From Caldithrix abyssi DSM 13497 (GTDB taxonomy: Bacteria > Electryoneota > AABM5-125-24 > Hatepunaeales > Hatepunaeaceae), in NCBI GenBank assembly GCA_945865405.1, contig CAMBDS010000001.1, positions 287,147-351,146 of the forward strand: a stretch of 64,000 bases of DNA, written 5' to 3'. The notes under the pieces are model-generated. The model was not told the DNA's origin and did no database searches. It saw nothing but the letters and a program-made list of their open reading frames with translations. Positions 49,837 to 58,305 of the stretch are shown one piece after another. Position numbers and translations under genes: made by a program. Every line of letters begins with the position of its first letter. Positions within the stretch are counted from its first letter, which is position 1.

Positions 49837-49890
49837 TACGCGACTCTCCATCGTGAAAACCAACCCGTTATTTTGTCCCGGTCGGTTTCA

Positions 49891-50718
49891 GTGAAAAAGA
49901 TCGTCATTTTTACAAGCTCTGAGCTACGGCACGAGTTCTTTCGGAAGTACATCGCCCAATCGGCAGGCATCAAAGTAGTCAATACCTATTGCGAGGGTCT
50001 CGAGAAAAACCTCCGCACAGTCGTTGACAAAGATCCATCGAACAAGGACTTGAGGCTAAAGCATCTCGAGGCGCGTGAACAGGCAGAAGAAGACTTTTTC
50101 CGCCTATTTGTCGATGCAACTCCCGACAAGTCCAACCCGGTTTTTTTGCCAAAAGGCGAGATTAATAGTCCCGCCTACACCCAGGCGATTATTGATTCGA
50201 ATCCCGATCTGCTAGTCGCGTACGGTTGTTCGATCATCAAGGAACCGCTCCTCAATGCTTTCGCCGGGCGATTTCTGAACGTCCATTTGGGGCTTTCACC
50301 CTATTATCGAGGCAGCGGTACCAATTACTGGCCGTTGGTCAACGCTGAGCCGGAGTATGTCGGCGCGACGTTCATGCATATCGATGCGGGCATCGATACG
50401 GGCGAGATCATCCACCAGATCCGAGCCGCTTATTGTTGGGGGGACTCACCGGCACAGATCGGCAACCGGTTGATTGTTGCGATGAGCGACGTCTATCGAA
50501 GGATCATCGTCAATTTTGACTCGATGCAAAAACTGCCGCAGATGCCTGTTCCGGAGAACGAGCGCGTTTGCAAAATGAAGGACTACACCGAGGAATCGGT
50601 CGCGCTGTTGTATAAGAATTTCGCCAACGGATTGATCGAAAGGTATCTTGGCGAGGAAGCGGAGTGTTGTGATAGGGTGCCGATTTTGCGCAATCCGGGT
50701 TTGGAGACTGCCCCGTGA
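49891..50718 (+). CDS. Formyltransferase-family enzyme
   Basis: The start at GTG 49891 gives 275 residues. The methionyl-tRNA-formyltransferase fold is recognisable from the catalytic triad: Asn and His in FLNVHLGLSPYYRGSGTNYW (about 129-148) and Asp in DAGIDTGEIIHQI (about 167-179). The folate-binding region precedes them (DLLVAYGCSIIKEPLL). It lacks the tRNA-binding C-terminal domain, as in sugar N-formyltransferases. Next to nonulosonic acid genes it may formylate an amino group of that sugar. Four-base-type overlap with the next gene. Confidence 0.8.
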   Translation: MKKIVIFTSSELRHEFFRKYIAQSAGIKVVNTYCEGLEKNLRTVVDKDPSNKDLRLKHLEAREQAEEDFFRLFVDATPDKSNPVFLPKGEINSPAYTQAIIDSNPDLLVAYGCSIIKEPLLNAFAGRFLNVHLGLSPYYRGSGTNYWPLVNAEPEYVGATFMHIDAGIDTGEIIHQIRAAYCWGDSPAQIGNRLIVAMSDVYRRIIVNFDSMQKLPQMPVPENERVCKMKDYTEESVALLYKNFANGLIERYLGEEAECCDRVPILRNPGLETAP

Positions 50719-51662
50719 TGAAAGCGATCATGTACCATTACGTTCGCCCCGACTCGCCCGAATATCCGTTTTTTAGACATTTACATATAGATGAGTTTGT
50801 TAAGCAGCTTGAATACTTTGGTAATGAATTTGGTTTTTTAAGTCAGGACGAGTTCGCCCGGTCGCTGGCGATTATGGAGCCGCAAAAGGGACTCATCCTG
50901 ACCTTCGACGACGGGTTGAAGGACCACTTTCAGTATGTCCTGCCGGAGCTTGAGCGTCGTGGGTTGTGGGGGATATTTTACATCACCACATCGCCATACG
51001 TCACGGGGAAATTGATCGATGTGCATAGCATTCATATGTTGCTGGGGAAATTTGGCGGTAGCGTGATTGCTGAGGTGCTCCAAAAGCTGGTTGCCGATGA
51101 ATACCTCTCGCATTCCCATATCGAGGAGTTTCGCACTCTTACTTACAGCAGACAGAAGAACTCCAACGATACGGTTTACGTGAAGCGACTGTTGAACTAC
51201 TTCATAGATTATAAGTTCAGGCAGGGCATCATCGATCAGCTTATGCTGCAATTCTTCCCGAATGAAACGACGCTCGTCGAGGAATTCTATATGACGCGGG
51301 CAGAGCTTGCCGGGATGAGCCGCAAAGGGATGGTGCTTGGCAGCCATACGATGAATCACCCTGTCCTCAGCAAGTTGTCGGTTTCTGAGCAGGAGGAAGA
51401 GATCGTCTCGTCTTACGATCTGCTCGAAGCGATAGCAGGAAAGCAGACCCTTAAGACCTTCTGCTATCCTTATGGCGGCTTTCATACGTTCACGAAAGCG
51501 ACTGAGGAGGTCCTGGACCGCAACGACTTTGCCTTTTCCTTCAATGTGGAATCTAAAGACATCGAACGAGAGGAATTGAGGAGCAGAAGGCAGGCGTTGC
51601 CCCGCTACGACTGCAATCTCTTCCCCTACGGATCGATCCGCGAATCGAGTGTCGAAGCCTGA
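50718..51662 (+). CDS. Polysaccharide deacetylase family protein
   Basis: The start is ATG 50718, overlapping the previous stop codon by one base; the protein has 314 residues. It has the NodB homology domain: motif 1 LILTFDDGLKDHFQYVLPEL (about 55-74) with the catalytic/metal Asp pair, and motif 2 GSHTMNHPVLSKLS (about 209-222) with the two metal His. The later FCYPYGG motif is at about 249-255. An insertion of about 100 residues between motifs 1 and 2 is longer than in minimal deacetylases. It probably de-N-acetylates a sugar of the glycan or a precursor, possibly the amine acted on by the adjacent formyltransferase. Confidence 0.87.
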   Translation: MKAIMYHYVRPDSPEYPFFRHLHIDEFVKQLEYFGNEFGFLSQDEFARSLAIMEPQKGLILTFDDGLKDHFQYVLPELERRGLWGIFYITTSPYVTGKLIDVHSIHMLLGKFGGSVIAEVLQKLVADEYLSHSHIEEFRTLTYSRQKNSNDTVYVKRLLNYFIDYKFRQGIIDQLMLQFFPNETTLVEEFYMTRAELAGMSRKGMVLGSHTMNHPVLSKLSVSEQEEEIVSSYDLLEAIAGKQTLKTFCYPYGGFHTFTKATEEVLDRNDFAFSFNVESKDIEREELRSRRQALPRYDCNLFPYGSIRESSVEA

Positions 51663-51889
51663 CGGAATTGGCTTAATTTCCGTTTTCCGTTGCGGCAAAG
51701 TGCCAGCCCATCTCTTTGCTATGGCGGAATTAAATCGTACTGCGTTATCAAATTAAATTCACTTGGTATAGTATAGCTTGAGAGGCGTACTCTGTCGGCA
51801 ATTGATAAGCTTTGCCGAGGGAAACTCTACTGCAGTTCTATATTCATCGGTGGTATTTCGGGACTATTGCACTTTCCTTGGAAATTTAG

Positions 51890-53533
51890 GTGGCTCAACC
51901 AAACTCGGGTAAATCAACGCATACGATAATTCTCTGCGGCGGAACTATCAACTTTCGGCGCTTGCCAATCAGCACGGTTCAGTCCAATGCTATGATTCCG
52001 ATAAACGGAAAACCGGCAATCGGATGGATCCTCGAAGATTTGATCAGCAAGAAAATTACGGAAGCGACGATCGTGATGCTTCCGCAAGATCAACACTTTA
52101 AAGATTTTTTGGATTGGGCTTTTTGCAAGCGGATGGATTTGACTCTTGCGGAGTCGCCCAACCCCGGAACCGTTTTAGACTCGCTTCACGCAGGCTTTCC
52201 GACAACGGGGATCGACGGCCCTATTCGGATAATCCTCGGCGATACTCTCATCCAGGATACTTTTGAGTTTGACCAAGATGTTGTCTATACCGGACAGGTC
52301 GAAGAGTCGAATCGTTGGTGCGTGGTAGAAACGGACAATGAAGGTCGAATTCTTAAATACAACGATAAAGTTAACGGACTCGAGCCACCTCTTAGCGCGC
52401 TTGCTGGTTACTATCACTTGCTGGATGGCAGATTATTACAACAGATTGCAAAACAGTGTATCGAAACGGGTGAACATGAACTAAGTAACGTGTTGAGGAA
52501 ATATGGGGAAACAAGGCCGATAACTGCGCGGCAGACAACCGTTTGGTTTGATTTTGGTAATATCGACAATCTGGTCGATGCCAGACGACGCTTGCTAAAG
52601 CCACGCTCATTCAATAGTCTTAAGATCGATCCTGTCCTAAACACCATCACCAAGGAGAGCGAAAACGACTCCAAGCTGCGCGATGAACTCGATTGGTACA
52701 TCGAAATTCCCGACGAGTTAAAGGTACTGACTCCACGGCTGGTTAGTCATCGGCACGTGAGTGGGCGCCTTCGCATCGTTCAGGAATATTATGGCTATCC
52801 AACTTTGGCCGAACTGTTCGTCTATGGCGATCTATATGATGATATCTGGCAGTCGATTCTTAGATCGGTAATCCGCGTTCATGATGTGTTTCGCGGCTAC
52901 TCAGGTTTGGTCACTCCTGATGTTTGTCACCAGATGTATTTTGATAAAACCTGGAGTCGGCTCGAAAAACTTAAATCTGATGATCCTTATTGGATGGAAT
53001 TGCTCGGGCGTGAATCGATAACAATCAATGGCAGGAAGTACCGCGGGGTTGAGGCGTTGTGGGATGATATCGATACCCGCTCAAGGGCATTGGAGTTGAA
53101 TCTCCAACCGTCCATTATTCATGGTGATCTATGTTTTTCAAATATTCTGTTCGATTTAAACAGTCAAATTATCCGCCTGATCGATCCTCGCGGGAGCTTT
53201 GGGCAAAAGGGCATTTACGGTGATCCGCGTTATGATGCCGCCAAATTGCGTCACAGCGCCAGCGGTCTCTACGATTTCATAGTCAGCGGCCTATTCACTG
53301 CTTACGAACGAAACGGCGAACTCGATGTGAGAATATTTTCAACTGATCTCACCATAGGAGTAGGAAAAGCACTGGACCGGATCTTAATTTCAGCCGGATA
53401 TAACATCGAAGATATTCAATTTATCGAGGGCTTGCTCTTTCTCTCGATGCCTCCTCTTCATTCTGACAACACGCAACGACAGGTAATGATGCTGGCTAAC
53501 GGATTAAGACTTCTGAACGAGGTTTTGGAATGA
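51890..53533 (+). CDS. Nucleotidyltransferase-kinase fusion (NTP_transferase + APH)
   Basis: The protein has 547 residues and GTG 51890 as start. Residues 1-240 are a sugar-phosphate or alditol-phosphate nucleotidyltransferase: TIILCGGTINFRRLPIST replaces the classical GGxGTR, with MIPINGKPAIGWILEDL and IRIILGDTLIQD following. Residues about 270-547 are an aminoglycoside/choline-kinase-type domain with the Brenner motif IIHGDLCFSNILFDL (about 406-420) and the metal motif LIDPRGSFGQKG (about 428-439). The fusion suggests phosphorylation and nucleotide activation of one substrate. It overlaps the HAD gene by four bases. Substrate unknown. Confidence 0.8.
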   Translation: MAQPNSGKSTHTIILCGGTINFRRLPISTVQSNAMIPINGKPAIGWILEDLISKKITEATIVMLPQDQHFKDFLDWAFCKRMDLTLAESPNPGTVLDSLHAGFPTTGIDGPIRIILGDTLIQDTFEFDQDVVYTGQVEESNRWCVVETDNEGRILKYNDKVNGLEPPLSALAGYYHLLDGRLLQQIAKQCIETGEHELSNVLRKYGETRPITARQTTVWFDFGNIDNLVDARRRLLKPRSFNSLKIDPVLNTITKESENDSKLRDELDWYIEIPDELKVLTPRLVSHRHVSGRLRIVQEYYGYPTLAELFVYGDLYDDIWQSILRSVIRVHDVFRGYSGLVTPDVCHQMYFDKTWSRLEKLKSDDPYWMELLGRESITINGRKYRGVEALWDDIDTRSRALELNLQPSIIHGDLCFSNILFDLNSQIIRLIDPRGSFGQKGIYGDPRYDAAKLRHSASGLYDFIVSGLFTAYERNGELDVRIFSTDLTIGVGKALDRILISAGYNIEDIQFIEGLLFLSMPPLHSDNTQRQVMMLANGLRLLNEVLE

Positions 53534-53892
53534 GGATCGCTATCGATCTGGATGGAACCATTTGCCCGATAAAAAAAGAGGGCGAGAGTTATTCTGACCT
53601 TCATCCGTTACCTGGAGCAGTCGAGCGAATTAGCGAGCTTCGCAAATCGGGTCATTTTATAATCATCCTAACTGCTCGCAATATGGCTACTCGTGGTGGG
53701 AACATCGGCTCGGTTATGAAACATGTTGGGAAGATGACGCTGGATTGGTTAGAGCACCATAACGTCGAGTATGACGAGATTTTCTTCGGGAAGCCAAACG
53801 CTGAAATCTACATCGACGACCGTGGCGTCCGGTTTGAAGATTGGGAAGGCTTGACGGAAGAATATCTTAAAATAATGGGACGTTCGAGATGA
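53530..53892 (+). CDS. HAD-family phosphatase, small
   Basis: The 120-residue protein is a capless HAD fold. Motif I is IAIDLDGTICPIKKE (about 3-17), motif II is IIILTARNMATRGGN (about 44-58), motif III Lys is in FFGKPNAEIYIDD, and motif IV acidic residues are in IDDRG (about 97-101). It overlaps both neighbours by four bases, so kinase-nucleotidyltransferase, phosphatase and second nucleotidyltransferase form a translationally coupled unit. It probably removes a phosphate from the same pathway intermediate, as GmhB-like enzymes do in heptose activation; this analogy is an inference. Confidence 0.85.
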   Translation: MRIAIDLDGTICPIKKEGESYSDLHPLPGAVERISELRKSGHFIIILTARNMATRGGNIGSVMKHVGKMTLDWLEHHNVEYDEIFFGKPNAEIYIDDRGVRFEDWEGLTEEYLKIMGRSR

Positions 53893-54635
53893 TTCTGGTC
53901 ATACCGCTTGCCGGACGCGGATCACGGCTGGCGTCCGAGTACTCGACTCGACCAAAACCTTTGATTGAGATCGAAGGCAGGCTCATGATTGAGTGGGCTT
54001 TACTCGGATTGCGTAATGTCCCAAGGCGAAAAACGGTCTTTGTAGCTTTAGAGGAACATGACCGGCAGTTTCACATCACGTCAACGATTCAGTCTATTGC
54101 CGGAAGTGAGAGTGAATTCGTTTTACTTTCCGAAGTCACAGAAGGGCAACTTTGCACCGTTCTTGCGGCGAAGCAATTCTTTCAGGATAACGAAGATATC
54201 TTGATCGCTGCCTGTGATACATTGGTAATGTCACAGATCGATAAAGACATCCGAGAACGCCCGGCCGATTGTGCCGGAATTATCTCTGTTTGTGATATGC
54301 CGGGTGATCGCTGGAGTTTTGCCAGAACAGACGAGACCGGCAGTGTCATCGAAGTGACCGAGAAAGTCAGGATTTCTTCCAATGCGAGTACTGGTCTTTA
54401 CTACTTCGCGCAAACAAATGAGTTAGTCAATATTGCCGATCAGATGTTAGCTACAAAGGAAACGACCCGCGGTGAATACTACGTGATGCCTGTATATCAA
54501 AAACTTATCGACAGCGGACGGAAGGTCTTATTGTCTCAGGCATCTGGCATGTGGGATATGGGCAATCCGGAATCGATAAAATTGTTTCAGGAAAATCTGT
54601 CCCGATTAGGATCAATAGAGGCAATCAGGCAGTAA
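53889..54635 (+). CDS. Sugar-phosphate nucleotidyltransferase
   Basis: The 248-residue protein has an NTP_transferase fold: nucleotide-binding loop VIPLAGRGSRLASEYSTRPK (about 4-23), PLIEIEGRLMIEWALL, a catalytic/metal Asp in IAACDTLVMSQ (about 107-117), and GEYYVMPVYQKLID with MWDMGNPESIKLF near the C-terminus. This closing pattern is similar to capsule-locus nucleotidyltransferases. It overlaps the HAD gene (ATGA). Two nucleotidyltransferases in one module suggest either two activated compounds or an NTase pair acting in sequence. Confidence 0.85.
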   Translation: MILVIPLAGRGSRLASEYSTRPKPLIEIEGRLMIEWALLGLRNVPRRKTVFVALEEHDRQFHITSTIQSIAGSESEFVLLSEVTEGQLCTVLAAKQFFQDNEDILIAACDTLVMSQIDKDIRERPADCAGIISVCDMPGDRWSFARTDETGSVIEVTEKVRISSNASTGLYYFAQTNELVNIADQMLATKETTRGEYYVMPVYQKLIDSGRKVLLSQASGMWDMGNPESIKLFQENLSRLGSIEAIRQ

Positions 54636-54686
54636 CATGGGACAAGGATTATACCAATTGGTTGAATTAGCTTTGGATGGCAGGTA

Positions 54687-55748
54687 ATGAAACCACGGCC
54701 AACTTTTTCGATCTGTATCCCTAATTATAACTATGGTTCTGTCATCGGCCAAACGATTGAGAGTGTTCTATCGCAATCATACCCGCACTTTGAGATCATC
54801 ATTTCTGACAATGCGTCGACAGATAATTCGATGGAAGTCATTAAATCGTTTAAAGACCCGAGAATAAAGAGCTTTCGGAACCGTGCAAACATTGGCTTTG
54901 CACCCAATCTGCAATACGCGACAATGCATGCACGAAACGATTTCATCAATCTTCTCTCGTCAGATGATCAGATGAAGCCGGGAGCGTTAGAGACATATGC
55001 CAAGGTGATCGAGTGCTTTGGCGATGATTGTTCGAGATTAGTTTTAATCAGTGACGAAGAACATTTCGATGAAAATGGTATTATTCCGACGGACAACAGG
55101 GCGTCGCGCAGTATTTACAGCGAATTTAATGTTCCACGAATGCCTCATATCGCAGAGTTGGATAGTATTGTTGAAAACATCGAAATTTTCAGTGGGAAAG
55201 ATGTACTGCGATCATTTCTGAAAAATCTTAGAACTTACGCACCTTTTTTAAGTACGATCTATTCAAGAGACCTGTGGAATAGAGTTGAAGGATACAATGT
55301 AGTCAGAACGGTCGGGCCAGATAAGTATTTCGCATTTAAGTTACTTACTTGCGATCCGTTAGTAGTTTATATTCCCCGTAAATTATTCCGATACCGTATA
55401 GTCTTAACAGCCAATCGAGCCTCAGCACTGAAAAATCTCCGCCGACCTATCGACGATTATTTTTACACCCTTGAGTACGATGAAACAAGGTTGGCGGGAA
55501 TTGGGCTAAAGCCCAATGATTTGAAGGATTCACTCGTCTCGAAGATATGTCTTCAGGACGGCTTGAGAATGCTCGGAAGTGGTAACTATAGTCAGGCATG
55601 GCGGCTATTTGCGTTTTCGCTGGCAAGTTATCCTGGGCGTGCTATTAGATTTCGGAATTTCTATATTTTGCTATTTTTGCTTGCGCTCGGCCCGATCGGG
55701 AAATGGTTGGCAATCGGGTTGTACAAGTTGTATCAGAGTCGTAAGTGA
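54687..55748 (+). CDS. Family 2 glycosyltransferase
   Basis: The 353-residue GT-A enzyme has the N-terminal nucleotide-binding domain FSICIPNYNYGSVIGQTIES (about 6-25), SYPHFEIIISDNASTDNSME (about 31-50), and a DXD-equivalent LLSSDDQMKPGALE (about 90-103). A hydrophobic C-terminal segment (FYILLFLLALGPIGKWLAIG) may attach it to the membrane. It acts on the cytoplasmic side to extend the repeat unit. Overlap of four bases with the next glycosyltransferase. Confidence 0.9.
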   Translation: MKPRPTFSICIPNYNYGSVIGQTIESVLSQSYPHFEIIISDNASTDNSMEVIKSFKDPRIKSFRNRANIGFAPNLQYATMHARNDFINLLSSDDQMKPGALETYAKVIECFGDDCSRLVLISDEEHFDENGIIPTDNRASRSIYSEFNVPRMPHIAELDSIVENIEIFSGKDVLRSFLKNLRTYAPFLSTIYSRDLWNRVEGYNVVRTVGPDKYFAFKLLTCDPLVVYIPRKLFRYRIVLTANRASALKNLRRPIDDYFYTLEYDETRLAGIGLKPNDLKDSLVSKICLQDGLRMLGSGNYSQAWRLFAFSLASYPGRAIRFRNFYILLFLLALGPIGKWLAIGLYKLYQSRK

Positions 55749-56983
55749 ATATTCTCCATGTTCTGAATGCGGCAGATGGTGGAGCGACTTCGAGCGCGAT
55801 TGGATTGGTGAAGGCGAGTCGGAGGGAGGAGAGCGGGGTAAATCACTTTGCTGTCTATCCTGGCATCGATTCTACTCAAGCCATCACGAGTGCTTTTCAT
55901 GATAGTGCTTCCATCCCAATGCGATGGTGGGCGAAGAACGTAAGAGCAGGTTACCTTCGCAGGCCAATTCGTTGGATGTTAGATGTCAGGCGCACCAGAT
56001 TTGACTCTTTACCTCGTCAAGAGCTGCTTCGCTGTATCGATAAATGGAAAATCGATATTGTTCATACCAACACTGCGTTAAATCGAGACGGCGCAATTGT
56101 AGCCAAGAAATTAGGTATCCCTCATATCTGGCATATCCGTGAATCGATTGGGAAAGCAGGTACCCAACAATTTTACGAATCAAATAGATCACTTGCACAT
56201 TATATCGCCGATCATTCCAAATATATTGTTCCTGTCAGCAATTATACTGCTAAAATTTTCTATGATAACGATTTAGCAAAAAAGACTATCGTTGTTAATA
56301 ACGCGATTGATGTCGAGGAATATCGTTCCGAATATAATCGGTTGTCAGGAATTGAACTTCGCAAGTTGTTGAGAATTGAGCCGGGCGAGTCTCTTGTAGC
56401 GATGGTTGCGCCCTTTGGGTCGATGGTAAAACGCCACGACCTGTTTCTGAATATGGCTGCGGAATTGATCAAAACAAAAAACAATGTTAAAATTGCCATT
56501 TTCGGTGCGGTCCCCAAAGCGGGAACCTGGCTTTGGAGAAATTCTTACGATTACTATCTGGGACTTGTAAAACAGATGTCATATCTTGGTCTATCAGATA
56601 AAATACTGATGCCGGGTCACTACCCGAGCACCTCGATCATGAACGCTATCAACCTATTGGTTCACCCATGTCCTCAAGAAGGTTTTGGGAGAATCGCCAT
56701 CGAGGCTATGGCGGCTGGTAGGCCCGTCGTAGGTCCTTTAGAAGGTGGTATTTCCGAGATCGTCAAAGATGGCGAGACAGGATATCTGGTTGATATGAAT
56801 AACTCCAATTTGGCTGCAGAGAAGATTCATTCGATACTTGCTGACTCCAGTTTGTACACCAAATTCAGCAATGCGGGGTTAAGCAAAACAAATAAATTAT
56901 ACAGTGACAAAAAATTATTGCAAATTATGCTCGAAATTTACCAAAATTCGACCAGTTCCGGTCTCTCAGCGATTGCCCAGTAA
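55745..56983 (+). CDS. Family 4 glycosyltransferase
   Basis: The 412-residue GT-B enzyme has the N-terminal acceptor domain motif LNAADGGATSSAIGLVKASR (about 7-26). The C-terminal donor domain has LVAMVAPFGSMVKRHDLFL, LLVHPCPQEGFGRIAIEAMA and GRPVVGPLEGGISEIVKDGE (about 325-344), where the EGFGRIAIEA stretch is the E-x7-E retaining-transferase motif. GTG start overlapping the GT2 gene. The adjacent gene is the polymerase. The sugar transferred is unknown. Confidence 0.9.
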   Translation: MNILHVLNAADGGATSSAIGLVKASRREESGVNHFAVYPGIDSTQAITSAFHDSASIPMRWWAKNVRAGYLRRPIRWMLDVRRTRFDSLPRQELLRCIDKWKIDIVHTNTALNRDGAIVAKKLGIPHIWHIRESIGKAGTQQFYESNRSLAHYIADHSKYIVPVSNYTAKIFYDNDLAKKTIVVNNAIDVEEYRSEYNRLSGIELRKLLRIEPGESLVAMVAPFGSMVKRHDLFLNMAAELIKTKNNVKIAIFGAVPKAGTWLWRNSYDYYLGLVKQMSYLGLSDKILMPGHYPSTSIMNAINLLVHPCPQEGFGRIAIEAMAAGRPVVGPLEGGISEIVKDGETGYLVDMNNSNLAAEKIHSILADSSLYTKFSNAGLSKTNKLYSDKKLLQIMLEIYQNSTSSGLSAIAQ

Positions 56984-56989
56984 GCTTTT

Positions 56990-58297
56990 ATGAATAACCA
57001 TTCATCAAATGCCGGCACGCTCGCCGCAAAAAATATTCGCTTTAATCGGAATCCTTTCATGAATCGTTCAAAAGAGGATACTGTCGTAGACAATATTCCG
57101 ATTGAACTTCGCATCGCGACCTATATTTTTATCTTTTCGACTCCGTGGCAGGCGATAGGAATTGAGCGAGACATCTTTGCGGAATTGTCTGTCTCAAAAC
57201 TGGCGGGTGGCATATTCTTTTTAATGTTTGTTTTTTACGGTAAGTTTAGAATAAATAATATAAAAACTGGACAATCACTCATTCTTATTTACCTGGGTTT
57301 TGCCATTGCCCATTCAGGATTTCTCTACTACTCAGGTATTGCAAAGGATAGTTACTGGGAGATATCCGCGATCTATACGCTGGGTCAATTGATTGTTTTA
57401 TATTTAGTTTTGAGCGTCGTTCTTCAGGATAAACGAACAGTGAGCGGGAGTATTTACGCCATGATCATTAGCTATGTATCTGTTGTGGCAATTAGCTGGA
57501 AAGAAGTGTTTGAGTTTCGGATAAGCTCCGAAGATCGTCTTATGCTTTTTGGTGAGAATTCTAACAATCTTGGTGTCTCTCTGGCAATAATTATAAATAC
57601 ATTGCTAAGTTTGATTCTTAGTAATAAAATAAAAACAAGGAACTTAAAATTAATTTCAGCGTTCTCTATCGTCATACTTGCAATTGCTTTAATGGCAACC
57701 GGAAGCCGGGGTGCTATTCTTACATTAATTATTGGCATTGTTTTAAATGCAATTTTGTATTTGAGGCGGGGTAGTGTCTTATTGTATAGCTTTTACTTCA
57801 CCGCAATCGTGTTAATTCTTTACTATGTTATTATCGGAAGCGAGCTTATGCTCACAAGGATTAACCAAAGCACGGTGGGAGGAGACACAGGATTCCGTAT
57901 CGAGCTGTTAATTTCAGGGTTTGATCTTTTTAAGGATCAACCCCTGTTCGGATGGGGGACAGGGTATATGGCCCGACTGGCTCGAGTTTCTGGCTATCGT
58001 GGAGACATTATTTCAGCGCATAACACTTTTTTGCAAGTTCTTCTTGAGCATGGACTTATCGGGTTTGTAATATTCATCATGGGTATATCATTTTCAATTT
58101 ATGCTTCACTAAAATGGCGAAGAGACGGCTTAAAATATACTCCTTTTATTTTATTGATGAGTATTTTGGCTGGTGGAATCACGAAGGGATGGGCGTATAA
58201 TAAAATGAGTTGGGTCGTATTTGCTATTGCCAATAGTTACGTTATTGTTAAATCAAGCAGACGAAATACTCCAAAACATATCGTTAGAAAACTTTAA
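56990..58297 (+). CDS. wzy: Wzy-type O-antigen polymerase/ligase family protein
   Basis: The 435-residue inner-membrane protein has about 11 hydrophobic segments and a long periplasmic loop (about 285-345). That loop holds the family motif region GGDTGFRIELLISGFDLFKD, LFGWGTGYMARL and SAHNTFLQVLLEHGLIG (the 'HN.fL..l.e.GliG' signature of Wzy_C/O-antigen ligase proteins). LMATGSRGAILTLIIGIVL is the other conserved segment. It would polymerise repeat units flipped by Wzx. The coding sequence is notably AT-rich compared with the genes at 39-50 kb, as is common for polymerases. Confidence 0.87.
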   Translation: MNNHSSNAGTLAAKNIRFNRNPFMNRSKEDTVVDNIPIELRIATYIFIFSTPWQAIGIERDIFAELSVSKLAGGIFFLMFVFYGKFRINNIKTGQSLILIYLGFAIAHSGFLYYSGIAKDSYWEISAIYTLGQLIVLYLVLSVVLQDKRTVSGSIYAMIISYVSVVAISWKEVFEFRISSEDRLMLFGENSNNLGVSLAIIINTLLSLILSNKIKTRNLKLISAFSIVILAIALMATGSRGAILTLIIGIVLNAILYLRRGSVLLYSFYFTAIVLILYYVIIGSELMLTRINQSTVGGDTGFRIELLISGFDLFKDQPLFGWGTGYMARLARVSGYRGDIISAHNTFLQVLLEHGLIGFVIFIMGISFSIYASLKWRRDGLKYTPFILLMSILAGGITKGWAYNKMSWVVFAIANSYVIVKSSRRNTPKHIVRKL

Positions 58298-58305
58298 TTG
58301 TGCGA

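Noticed and set aside
49873..49890. TTG start of the formyltransferase gene
   Set aside because: The GTG at 49891 places the first strand (KKIVIFTSS) at the N-terminus as expected for the family; the six extra residues have no support.
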